Source of the DNA: Imbricaverruca yamaguchii
Taxonomy: Eukaryota; Arthropoda; Thecostraca; Neoverrucidae
Assembly (NCBI GenBank): GCA_034440575.1
Contig: JAOTOL010001558.1
Coordinates: forward strand, 1,671,501 to 1,735,500
Direction of reading: 5' to 3'
DNA length: 64,000 bases
Part shown: positions 54,007 through 64,000 of the stretch, piece by piece
How positions within the stretch are numbered: position 1 is the stretch's first letter
How the letters are laid out: the number at the start of each line of letters is the position of its first letter
Notes under the pieces: model-generated
The model's input: only the letters and a program-made list of their open reading frames with translations
The model's database searches: none
What the model was told of the DNA's origin: nothing
Program-made: the position numbers and the translations under genes

Positions 54007-54830
54007 AGTAATCAGTCACAACCGGCCAGCGGCCACACCCGGTCATCACTCACACTGATCAATCGGTCACAACCGGCCAGCGGCCACACCCGGTCACCTG
54101 TCACACTCAGTAATCAGTCACAACGGGCCAGCGGCCACACCCGGTCACCTGTCACACTGAGCAATCAGTCACAACCGGCCAGCGGCCACACCCGGTCATC
54201 ACTCACACTGAGCAATCAGTCACAACCGGTCAGCGGCAGCGCCCGGTCACCTGTTACAATCAGTAATCAGTCACCTCGGAAATCAGTCACACCTGGTCAC
54301 CTGTCACAATCAGCAATCAGTCACACCCGGCCATCGGTCGCACCCGGTCATCACTCACACTGAGCGATCAGTCGCACCAGGCCATCGGCCACACTCAGTA
54401 ATCAGTCGTACCCGGCCATCAGCAGCACCCGGTCACCTGTCACACCCGGTTATCGGTTGCACCCAGTCATCAGTCACATTAAGCAATCAATCACACCCAT
54501 CCGTCGGTTACACTTGGTAATCAGTCATGCCTGGTCATTGGCTACACCCAGTCATCGGTCACACTCAGTGATCAGCCACTCAGTCATCAATCATACACAG
54601 AAGTCAGTTACCCAGTAATCAGTTACTCAGAAATCAGTCACTGATTAATCATTCACTCAGTAATCAGTGATACCCGGCTATTAGCAACACCAGATCACCA
54701 GTCACACTCATTAGTCAATCACAACCCATAACCAGTCACTCAGTAATCAGTTACACCAGAGCATCGGTCATACTCAGTAATGAGTCACACCCGGTCATCG
54801 GCCACTCAGCAATAAGTAACACCCAGTAGT
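54007..54830. repeat. Array continued, then decaying CAGTCA-type repeat
   Basis: Four or five further 51-base units run to about 54230. Beyond them is a long decay into about 16-17 base words (CACCCGGTCATCGGTCACA, TCAGTAATCAGTCA). Confidence 0.88.
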
Positions 54831-55822
54831 CAGTCACATCGGTAATCAGTCACCCCAGCATCGATCATGCTAAGCAACAAGGAAAATAAAGGGAGTAGGA
54901 GCGGCCAGGTGGGGTGAAAGTGCCTAATCTCCACACCTCTCCACGCCTTACAAGAAAGGACAACGAATTTCTGATAACTCCAGTCATTATTCCGTGGTGT
55001 TAACATACAAAATAACCTTAGAAGTCGATTTGACCCCACCCACACGCATTCCAAAAATTGTTCCGACGTTTCTACGACCTTGGAGGACTGATGACGTCTG
55101 CATATATTTGTCCAGAGAGTGATTCACCTGGTTGTCAGGTGGTTGTAGTTGAAAAGGATAACTGAAATGGGCAATGCCAATGCTTCTACAAGAAGTGCAC
55201 CACAAGAAGTGTTCATGGCATTTGCTTCACTAAGTGGCGAAGTAGTATTTTGATTAAGAATGGTGATATGGATTCTTGAGGTGCAACAGGCGGATCGAGG
55301 TGCGACGCACGTGCGGATCCATATTACGCGAGCTGGCCCGCTTGCTCTCGCGATGCTACAGCACGATGACCAATAACCCGTTCACTTTCATGACTGAAAA
55401 GCTTACATAATGATTTAGTATCCTCCACCTGGCATGGCTGATCGTCTGTTCGCTAATTTGATCGTCAATGTTGTTTTCTGGCCGTGTTCTCGATACCAAT
55501 ACCCGATCATGTTCCTCATTTAGTTCCCTGGTTCCGCGTCCCATTCCTCAGTCCCCTTCCCGGTTCCTGACCTAGTCTCCTTCTCTGGTCCCCTTCCTCA
55601 GTCCCATTGAATCTCATTTCCTGGTTCCCTTCCAGTTGCAGTGGTGACAGTGGCCTTCAGCGAACGACTGACCGAACCTGTCACAATAACAACAAAATCC
55701 AGGTACGCTTGCCTGACTGTGACAGCCGACTTTTGACTAAATATGGCTGACCAGAACAGCGACATGAACCTTTAGTGACACAAGAACCTGTGGGTGAAGA
55801 TACCGAGCAGCAACACTTAGGT
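54831..55822. other. Intron 1 of PCMT, no features
   Basis: Unique DNA with CCCTTCCTCAGTCCC-like words at 55520-55630. No coding signal. Confidence 0.45.
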
Positions 55823-55979
55823 TGGTTATTGGTTTTAGGACACATCGGCCATTGAGTCATGCAGCGCCGCCAATCTCTCACGACGGTTGGTCGCGGGCGA
55901 AGAGTAGCGACAGGTGAGACTCGAACCCACAACCTTTCGATTGTGAGACGAGCAACTTACCCCTAGGCCACTCGTCCCC
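55823..55979 (-). mobile_element. SINE family B copy
   Basis: On the minus strand: GGGGACGAGTGGCCTAGGGG, B-box GGGTTCGAGTCTCACC, CTGTCGCTACTCTTCGCCCG, tail GTCCTAAAACCAATAACC. A well-preserved copy. Confidence 0.93.
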
Positions 55980-56234
55980 TGCAGCGACACCTAGTTAGCG
56001 CAGTATCTTAGCATGTATACTTCACAGGCTTCACAGGCCATCATTGTTGCCTAACTCCAACTCCTAACCAACATCCTTCCGAGCATTATACCACATCTTT
56101 GACCTCAGGTCATGCTGACACAGATTACACAACGCTCATTGTCACAGGTACAGCCGTGGATGGGTCGGCAGCCACACAACAGGCTGCAGTGGCGCCCCTG
56201 CCGGGTGTCACTGTCAGGTCGCGCGACAGCTGAC
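55980..56234. other. Intron 1 of PCMT next to exon 1
   Basis: Unique DNA with no feature seen. Confidence 0.4.
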
Positions 56235-56289
56235 CTCGCAGCAGCCGGATCAGGTCCGAGTTGTCGGTGCCGTGAGACCGCCACGCCAT
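56235..56289 (-). CDS. PCMT1: Protein-L-isoaspartate O-methyltransferase, exon 1
   Basis: The ATG at 56289-56287 starts MAWRSHGTDNSDLIRLLR, as human MAWKSGGASHSELIHNLR. It ends after CTGCGAG at the donor GTCAGC (56235/56234), leaving one base that joins exon 2 to give LLR-A-NGVIESD. The full gene covers about 9.2 kb in five found exons and encodes about 226 residues, against 227 in human. The enzyme methylates L-isoaspartyl and D-aspartyl side chains with S-adenosylmethionine, the first step of repair of aged proteins, mostly in the cytosol. The frame is open upstream. An in-frame ATG at 56358 would add 23 residues with a signal-like core (MVTTLLPLLLTL). Confidence 0.9.
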
Positions 56290-56433
56290 GTGGAGACTCT
56301 GGCCGTGCACGAGCGGGGTGCGCAGGGTCAACAGCAGCGGCAGCAGCGTCGTCACCATCTGAGGCAGCTGGCGGTGATGTGCTGCCGACAGTGCGGTGCG
56401 CCGTAAGGTCACGGACGATGGTGGTGGTGGTGG

Positions 56434-56588
56434 TTATTGGTTTTACGACACATCGACCGTTGAGTCGTGTAGCGTCGCCAATCTCTCACGCCGATTGGCC
56501 GCGGATGAAGGGTGGCGACAGGTGAGACTCGAACCCACAATCGAGAGATTGTGAGACGGGCAACTTACCCCTAGGCTACTCGTCCCAA
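56434..56588 (-). mobile_element. SINE family B copy upstream of PCMT
   Basis: On the minus strand: GGGACGAGTAGCCTAGGGGT, B-box GGGTTCGAGTCTCACC, tail GTCGTAAAACCAATAACC. It starts about 145 bases upstream of the PCMT start, so it lies in the promoter or 5' UTR. Confidence 0.93.
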
Positions 56589-56739
56589 TCACGGCCGGTG
56601 GCGCGATTAAATAAATTTGTACTGCTAACACTGATTGGGGTAGTCAAGATACCCAGGCATGACATCCTTATTGAGGCAGTATATTTGAATTAAGATCTGG
56701 AATTGAGGTCGGTATTTTGATGGTAAACTGAAGATGCAT

Positions 56740-57080
56740 ATATTCCTAACCTGACTGAAAATAGGCAGTCATCCTTGGACTTTCTTTTGTCGATGTCATG
56801 TCGGAATCAAACAACTCACATGAGGAGTAAGTGAGTGAGATGATGTGATAGTGCAGTGGACCCTTACTAGTTTTATTTGGCTTGCATATAGGCACTATGA
56901 TTGCCTTCCTCTGTGAAGATGGAAATTTGCCAATTGTCCATGTCATTTAATGCTTTCAGGGGTGTGTCTAAAGCTGTTGTTGGGAGACATTTAATAATAT
57001 CAGCATGCAAGGTATCCAGACCTTCAACCATGCTCCCAGTGCTGATGGCTGCAGTCAATTCACAAACAGAAAATTGAACA
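56740..57080 (-). mobile_element. LINE reverse transcriptase fragment, CpG-poor
   Basis: The minus strand carries two overlapping frames with RT blocks: ELTAAI/MVEGLDTLHADIIKCLP (57050-56985, the 'PG-x-D-x-(I/L)' region) and GKFPSSQRKAIIVPICKPNK with HYHIISLTYSSCELF (56930-56795, the 'WR-x-A-x-I-x-PI-x-KPGK...YRPISLT' region). A frameshift near 56935 joins them. The rest of the element is missing or too decayed to read. Clade not decided. Confidence 0.8.
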
Positions 57081-59540
57081 TTGTATCCAAGATCTGTACT
57101 TGAAAAATCAAGAGATATGCCTTGTACTCAAAAAGCTTTGTGCATTTCTCAAGTCTTGTAGATCGAGAAGTGCACCTTATTGCTATTTTCCAAGCATGCT
57201 GACAAAGACTGTCCCATCCTGTCAGCTTCTTCCAGGTCAGTTATCTCATCCAGCCATGTGCAAGGTGGCAAGTGTTAGTGAGGTATAACTTCCAGAAAAA
57301 GGCATACCAAATAGGTATAACAAATGTCAAGAACATCCTCATTTTCTGACAATGCCATGTCCATCTCAGGGACATGGCAGCAGTCCACAAGGCAGCTCTG
57401 ACCAGTCATGCTTGCTTTTGCATGAATGTTGGTGTTTTATTCCCTTGTTGGATGCCTCCATACTTTTCAAATCATACATTTTTGCTGGGGCAGTTCAATA
57501 ACATGGTCTGATGCCCTGTGTGAATCCTGAAAATATCAGTTGATCTAGAAATTCCATTGACATGACAAACATTTGTTTCATAGTGCACAAGTGGATGTCT
57601 CATGCACTGAAGGAAAATATGTGGCAGATAAGCATGCCAAATGAATTCAAATTTGACCACTATGGGACTGATTCACAGATGTCAAAGAATAGCCCAGCAC
57701 AGCAGATAAATATACTAAACTCTGGCAGGGCAGCCCATGGTGAATGCATCAGTTTTTGTTTGGATAACAGGTGATATCACCTGCACTGTAGCAAGCCAGC
57801 CAAGTTCATCCATCTGCTAGCAGACAGTAGAACAGCCCCATATTAACAGATGCACCAAAATAGCACAGATAGCACAATTCCCTAACATGCATGCACCTTT
57901 CCACTGTGTTGGATTATCATGACACCCACATGCTCAAACCATTTAAACAGCAACAGCATCAACAAAAAAGTAAAAAATACTTGGACAAATGCTCAGGCAA
58001 AAATATTTATTGAAAGGATGACATGTTCCAATCTTACTTCTTCCTTGAAATGCAGATTTATCATGAGTACACAGGCATTAATGAATGCATGGTTCCTTTG
58101 GGCAAGTTTGTGCATAATTGGAATAGGTAGAAAATGATATTGATTCAGGTGGTGGAGTCAGAGTTTTAGGGCATGTTGACTACTTTTGTCATCTTTGCCC
58201 ATAACACAATATTAATACAAAACTCAGAACAGGAATTATAATTTGTTGCCAACTTGTGATGGCAGAACAGACAATAAAAACAGCCAGGTATGTTAGTAGG
58301 TGCCTTCTATGAAATGCTATCAGACCAACGTATGTGGCAAGATCATCCAGAACTGAATTTATGGGTGGCAGCTGTGGACTGTAATTGACAACAATCCAAT
58401 GCTAAAAAAATGTTGTTAGGTGTGAGATGTTGAAATGAGTACAGCAGGATGTCAAGATCATCATGGAAATGACATTGCAAAATTTGCTAATTTCCTGCAA
58501 ACACAGTTTTGAGGCATTTGTATGCATATCACTGTTCCCACTTTGTGTGTTTTGAGGCATTTAATTTGGTGACACCAATATCAATGACAATATAAACACA
58601 CATTCCATAGGTATATGCACTGATATTGCATCACATAGCACTCATAGGAAATCCCTTCACCTTGAATTGCACTACAGAATGTTCATGATTACTGATTGAT
58701 TATTTGGGTTTAAGGGCATGCAGACTATGAGGTCATTTAGTGCCCATGTTCATGATCATGTCATGAACATGACCCCAGATGCATTATGGTGTGCATGAGC
58801 ATGCTACTTGAAAAAGGAATATAGTTAGAAACAAGGAATGAATGATTCACAAACACTCACCAAGAAGTTGATACTTCTTTTGGGAGGATGTTGATTTAGT
58901 GTTTAGCATGTGGTGTATCCCACCCAATGTCATGAACAACTATCACTGTAACAACCAGACATAACATATCATAATAATTGCCAGCAGAAAGGTGTTGGTG
59001 CAAAGTATCCAAAAGGACTGCACATGCATGCAACAAATGCAACCTTAGTGCCAGCCTTTCAGCTGCAATAGTCAGTCATAGTGTTCAGACTTAAGAAGAG
59101 CCACAGGGGCTCATATGGGTTAAGCATACACAAGGAAGGCAATACAAGTCCAGACAAAAAGATGCTCAGCACCCCAAACAATATATCATAAATTCCAAAG
59201 AAACCATCCACCAGCATTCCAAACAACTACCATTGCACAGCCAACCCTATTCGCTTGATACTGCATTGCACACCATAATTTTTAACCCCATCCATCTGTT
59301 TAAAGGGGCCTGCACACCAAAGTTTGATGCATGCCCAGGTACCTAGATACCTGCCTAACTGGGCATATAGGCACCTGTTTACCTATGTATGTAGGTAGAT
59401 AGGCACCTGGTTACAACTGGCATAAGAATGTGAAGGGGGTTGTGGCCCATAGCCATTGTGTCCATTTCCCTGAAATTGGTAGTCCATGCATTACTCTCAT
59501 TGCTATGGAATGTGATACTTAATCTGGCCACTTTCCTTTC
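57081..59540. other. CpG-depleted non-coding block
   Basis: Between about 57180 and 59530 I count only two or three CpG in 2.3 kb at about 40% G+C, with abundant TG and CA. Two diverged copies of the dispersed motif lie at 58150-58205 and 58693-58750. No gene is recognised. Confidence 0.85.
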
Positions 59541-60789
59541 GCATTCTTAATCCAACATAATCTCAGTTAGTGGGGCTCCAGGGTGCATCGACCATGTCGA
59601 CCATATATCGCCCATATCAATATCATCTTCGCGACTATTCTGATCAGATAACCTAGGTACACCCCAGAACTTAAACAACCACTACAGGAATGATATCGCA
59701 GGAAACAAATTATCCCCGCTTAATATACCATGGAACGCCATTCGCCAAGCGATACACAACCACCTTTAATCGGGCCCATGACCACACCTATCTCGCCAAC
59801 CTCACACTAACGTGCCGCTTGCCTACCGCCAGCAGCATCATATAGTTTTTGTTTGTTTGTTTGTTTTTATGTTTTTGTTGAGTTCTGTTCTCTTAAGTCC
59901 TCAATCCAAATCGTCACCGGTTGCCAAACATTGTTTGGCAACCGGTGACGTCACATGGGCTGGACAATTGCTCAGTCCCGTAGGCGCTCCAGCCAAACTT
60001 ACGTATTTTCCACACAACATTTGCGATATTAAATACCACCAAAATTGGACAAAATCAGGTTCATTTGAAAGCTTGAAGAAATGATTCTTATTTTTCCCTC
60101 GCACTACGACTTTTTTCTTGAACCCACGCTGACTACATTAATGTCGAGAGCCGCAGGAATCGCGCGGTGCTACGGGTAGTAGCAGTATGATGGGACAGGC
60201 CAACTGAAGATCACGGCCGGGACGGAGGGGTAGGAGTAACTAAGAGATAACTGTTGCAACATAATTCCTCCCCACTCGGTTCAGGGCCGTAAACAAGGGT
60301 GGGGGCACTTGGGGCTTGCGCCTCCCATGGGAAGGTAGAAGCCCTCCAATGAGGAAAATGCGCCAACGTTGCATTTAGGCTGCCGGTGGAGGTACCGATA
60401 CTGATTGGAATAGCATGCCATTATCACCCATGTGCAAATACGGAACATGCAGCTGGTTTTCAGGATTGTTTTCCATTTGCCATTCATATGTGTCTAGACC
60501 AGGGGTGTTCTTTGTCATATTCTTGAGGGGTAAGTGCCCCTCAATGCTGGCTCTATCTCCTAATAATTTAGACTTTTAATTAACAAGGGGTACCACGGAG
60601 CATGTGACCTATCGATGTGGGGCTTTCCATGAACTTCATGACCGAAATAATATATGCCATAATGATCATAAAAACAATTATATGTATATATATATATATA
60701 TTAGACAATTCATATATGAGACGGCCAGCTAATATGCCGGCAGTCTCATATTTGAATTATCTTGCCGGTAATTTCGTAAGTATTTTAAC
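59541..60789. other. No gene; short (AT)n and a diverged motif
   Basis: At 59573-59620, GGGCTCCAGGGTGCATCGAC resembles the dispersed motif. At 59927-59951 there is a near-perfect inverted repeat, CACCGGTTGCCAAACA / TGTTTGGCAACCGGTG. A short (AT) run lies at 60683-60700. No coding signal. Confidence 0.5.
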
Positions 60790-60869
60790 AGAAGGGAGAA
60801 GGTTGAAATCCACGGACATAGGAACGATGGTGATGGGTTTGGCGTCTTCCAGCGCCAAATTAAGTTTTT

Positions 60870-61178
60870 ATGATAAATTTAGTCCAAGTTGTTGCTGGGG
60901 TGGCTTTAGGAACCAGGGTTCTATTGCTAAGCAGAGCTTGTTGCGTAGACCCTGGCCACATCACATGATCCATGAATTCCAGTTCAACTGCATAATTTTT
61001 TTTTTTTTTAGCGTGCCGTCAATGTACCGCACGGCCGCCCGGTAGCTCGTCCCCATCCTTAATGGGCCAGCTGCCAACAAACTGACACTCCCGGCCGGGA
61101 GCTAAACGCGAGCGCGCGAAGCGACTCGAACCCTGTGTTGCCAGGACAGGAGAGACCAACTGAGCTATCGGAGGGACG
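60870..61178 (-). mobile_element. SINE family C, second copy
   Basis: On the minus strand the head CCTCCGATAGCTCAGTTGGT, the B-box GGGTTCGAGTCGC, CTCCCGGCCGGGAGTGTCAG and GACGAGCTACCGGGCGG are followed by an A-run. Next comes the second block (TTCATGGATCATG, CAAGCTCTGCTTAGCAATAG, AACCCTGGTTCCT), aligned with 47787-48110. Confidence 0.85.
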
Positions 61179-61965
61179 TAAGTTGATAAGTTTTTCCTAT
61201 TGATTTAAGTATAAGATAACAATTGGTACCTATGAAATATACTGATCGAAATCCGGCGACTATTTGTATGAGCTTTGCTTGAGCCACCTTGACATCCGTT
61301 TGCTCCCGCATGCACATATTAAGTACGCCACTGTTTACGCTACTCTATCTGGGATGTGTGAACCCCGAGTCTTACTCACTGAAAGGAGCTTACTTAGACC
61401 TCCAATGTAAAATCCAGCTCATGAAATATAGGTGGTTCTGTTGTTGGGGGAGGGAAGGTGGTGCGAACAGTAGGAGCAGTCCCACCTACAACCTCAAAAC
61501 ACTGCGGCTTAAAGTTGTTGATTTCTTGGTTTTTCAAGCAAACATTTCGAAACATTTGGATAAAAAGCTTGAATTTTCCCCTGCACCAGCCTTGAAGGTC
61601 TGTCGATAGCACTGCCCATGAGTGTATCCCACAGTGAGGCAACAGGGTGACCAACTCCCTCCCTGAAGTGATGAAACCTCAATTGGAATTGACTTGAAAT
61701 TGAATGCTCAGTGTACCAAGGCTTATAATATTGGCACAAATGTACACAGACATGTTTCAGCCCCTTTTTCCACACCATTTTGGAATAAGGGAAAACCACA
61801 CATATGATTAATGCTCCAGCATTACAAGCAGGTATTTGTACCAATTGCTGACATTATATGCTATCGGAAAAATGCACCTTACTTGTCACAAAAGGCTGTG
61901 GCTTGTGTTTTATTCATGGGGGGGACTAAAAAACAAACACCATCTCACCGACATGGTTTGACCGA
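61179..61965. other. No gene recognised
   Basis: Open frames on both strands (for example 61509-61844 minus) have no family motif. Confidence 0.4.
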
Positions 61966-61969
61966 CACC

Positions 61970-62460
61970 ATCTCGCCGACATGGACGATCTCGGCAACCG
62001 CTGGCTCGATCTTCATGAAACCTACACCAAACGATCGCCAGTGTGCCAGAGGCGTGTGGTTTGGACTTTCGTTACCTTGGGTAAGGTCAAAGGTCACCAA
62101 ATCGAAGAAAAACAAAATTTTGGAATTATAGACATGGCTGATCTCGGCAACCGGTGGTTAGATCTTAATGAAACCTTCACCAAACGAACGACCGTGTGCC
62201 GGAGGCGTGCGGTTTGAACTATCGTGACCTTGGGTCAGTTCAAAGGTCACCAAATCCCAGAAAAAACATAATTTTTGGCTCACCGACATAGTCGATCTCG
62301 GTAACCGCTGGGTCGATTCCAATGAAACCGGCACCAAACGAACGGCCGTGTGCCGAAGGCGCGCGGTGTGGACTTCCGTGACCTTGGGTCAAGTCAAAGG
62401 TCACTAAATCGCAGAAACCCAATTTTTGGCTCACCGACATGACCGATCTCGACCCAGCGG
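61970..62460 (+). repeat. Tandem repeat, about 150-base unit, three copies and a start of a fourth
   Basis: Each unit reads CCGACATGGNCGATCTCGG, CAACCGCTGG, ATGAAACC..CACCAAACGA, TGTGCC(G/A)(G/A)AGGCG, then TGACCTTGGGTCAAGTCAAA and GGTCACC, then an AT-rich link. Copies are about 75-80% alike by eye. Confidence 0.9.
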
Positions 62461-63694
62461 TATTTTATGAATTCCAAGGATTCATAAAATGAATTAAAGC
62501 ATGCATTTACCGGTAAGCCTAGGTTCATATTTGGTAAATCCAGCTATGATTCCAATTTCAGTTCGTGAAACTTTAAGCGTTATGAACGATAACAGGTTGA
62601 AGGTTGTTGTATCCCATGAGCTGAAGAAATTCTGCACCAAACTTAAGAGCATGCTCAATGCCCCATGAACCCAAACAATACTTCTCAGCCTCATATACAA
62701 ATGCCAACAATTAGAAGCACCGTATGCCAAACCACAACTCTCATATCTTCACTGCGCCACAGCTGAATCTTAGCCATGTTTTAAAACGATTTGGAATGTT
62801 TACGAGACGTCGCCATATATACCAAAATCCTGTTAGATTATACTATAAATATAGCACATTTCTCTTTACGTCACTTGGGCTGGAACTAGAAAACCTAGTA
62901 GGTTCCGTTGTACCCTTTAGTCTAAGTAACCAGATCCAAGTCCACTTAATACTTTGTGACGTCATAAAAATATTGAAGTAGCAGATCGTGTTAATTCCTC
63001 TCTTTTTTTGTTATCCAAGGACTAAAGTATCGCAATCTTTTCGTTAACATTAAGAACTCGGTTTTTCCCAGAGAGTATATATCGTCTTGCCTTCAAGCCT
63101 CCCAGTTTCTCAGCTCCACTCTCAGCTCCATTTTCAGCACATGATGTGATAGAAGGAAAAATCTTATCCTTGCTTGAAGGTTTCCTTCATTTCCAGATGC
63201 AAGCATACATGCGACATATTTCCCGCGCTTGAGACAAATATGCACGCAAAGGGGTTTTTGATTTATTTTGCTCAAAGGGTGCATGCTCCTGAGTATTTTG
63301 ACTGCATGGATGTGTTTGCATCGGTGTCATTGTTTCGTAGGTGTTCATGGTTAATTACTGGCTTTCTGATTCACGGAAAATTGATTTTGGAATAGGTACC
63401 TATATACGTGTGGTTCTGTTTGGTACGGACATAAATTCCTAGGTACCTACCTATCAAGGTGTTTAAGTGGCACTTGCCATGTAGGTTGGTAGGTAGATAA
63501 GTGTTTATTTTCTGGATATTTGATGCATTCATTGAAACTAATTAAACTAATAACTTTGCCAAGCATCTAAGTAGATAAGTATTTGGTAATTTTGACTTTC
63601 ATCTATCGACAACTATTGCCATATAGTACCACATATAATCACTGAGTTTTCTGATACCATGCCTTGTGATCTTTGTCAGAATGTCACTTTTCAG
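62461..63694. other. No gene recognised
   Basis: Mostly AT-rich. Repeated GGTACCTA and GGTAGGTAGATAAG words lie at 63390-63510, similar to 59340-59410. Confidence 0.45.
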
Positions 63695-63829
63695 GTGAAT
63701 ATTGCCCATACTCTCAGGCTCTCCTCATGGATGAAGAAGTTGCAGAGTGTGAAGAAGGCACTGATGAGAACTGTACCTGTGAGCTGGGTGTATTGTCTCA
63801 GTGTGATGGATCTGCCACACTCTGCAATG
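63695..63829 (+). CDS. Candidate Cys-rich exon, phase 1-1, unidentified gene
   Basis: The acceptor is TGTCACTTTTCAG, then GTGAAT at 63695. The donor is TGCAATG/GTAGGC at 63829/63830. The 135 bases hold two bases, 44 codons and one base, so the exon is symmetric (phase 1-1). The peptide is EYCPYSQALLMDEEVAECEE, GTDENCTCELGVLSQCDGSA, TLCN, with six cysteines spaced 14, 7, 1, 7 and 6. It is acidic and has an N-C-T sequon. Symmetric 1-1 exons with six Cys are typical of extracellular modules, so a secreted or membrane protein is likely. I do not recognise the family, and the gene would continue past the window end. Confidence 0.55.
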
Positions 63830-64000
63830 GTAGGCATCCACATAATTTGTATGTATTTATTCACAGTCCATGCAAGACATGCAAAGAACTATCTGCTAAC
63901 CATGGAACTTTTTTGTGCATTTTCTTCTCTCACATTTTCTCTTAATTTTATGGTTTCCCACTTGTGTTATCAGTAAAAAAGAATTCAGATCCCAGTATTA
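63830..64000. other. Probable intron at the window edge
   Basis: AT-rich sequence after the donor at 63830, with no further exon before the end. Confidence 0.4.

Overview
This is eukaryotic nuclear DNA. It has interrupted genes with GT-AG introns, tRNA-derived SINEs, non-LTR and Ty3-type retrotransposon remains, (AT)n microsatellites and a very large amount of minisatellite DNA. The gene families and the tRNA-SINE/CR1-like repeats fit an invertebrate, and I would guess an arthropod, perhaps a crustacean. That guess is inference and not proven by the sequence.

Two genes can be rebuilt exon by exon, both on the minus strand. (1) A two-pore-domain potassium channel of the TWIK (KCNK1/KCNK6) type has five coding exons at 19293-19050, 9030-8890, 8281-8142, 5769-5505 and 3795-3482. 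All phases agree, both pore filters (GYG and GLG) are present, and the frame closes at a stop after 367 codons. (2) A protein-L-isoaspartate O-methyltransferase (PCMT1) has five exons at 56289-56235, 53125-52989, 50046-49942, 48636-48430 and 47285-47113. They give 225 codons plus two bases. Only the tiny last exon expected from the human gene was not found.

Four weaker coding candidates remain unidentified. They are a terminal exon at 2146-2349 (+), an internal exon at 33877-33676 (-), a Cys-rich phase 1-1 exon at 63695-63829 (+), and coding-like open frames at 30375-30748 and 32078-32323 (+).

The rest is introns and intergenic DNA. It holds about 40 tandem arrays and three tRNA-derived SINE families: A (tRNA-Ser/Leu-like head), B (head beginning GGACGAGTGG) and C (long, with an A box GTAGCTCAGTTGG). 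It also holds a CR1-like LINE, a second LINE fragment, a decayed Ty3/gypsy pol relic, and a 2.4 kb block almost free of CpG.

The most unusual pattern is that many minisatellites are amplified exon-intron junctions. In the channel gene the repeat units copy the donor of exon 1, the donor of exon 3 and the acceptor of exon 5. In PCMT they copy the donors of exons 2 and 3, probably the donor of exon 5, and the acceptor of exon 2. In that last array the copied AG has been lost. The real splice site therefore sits at the end of a ladder of decoy sites. I know of no described system of this kind.
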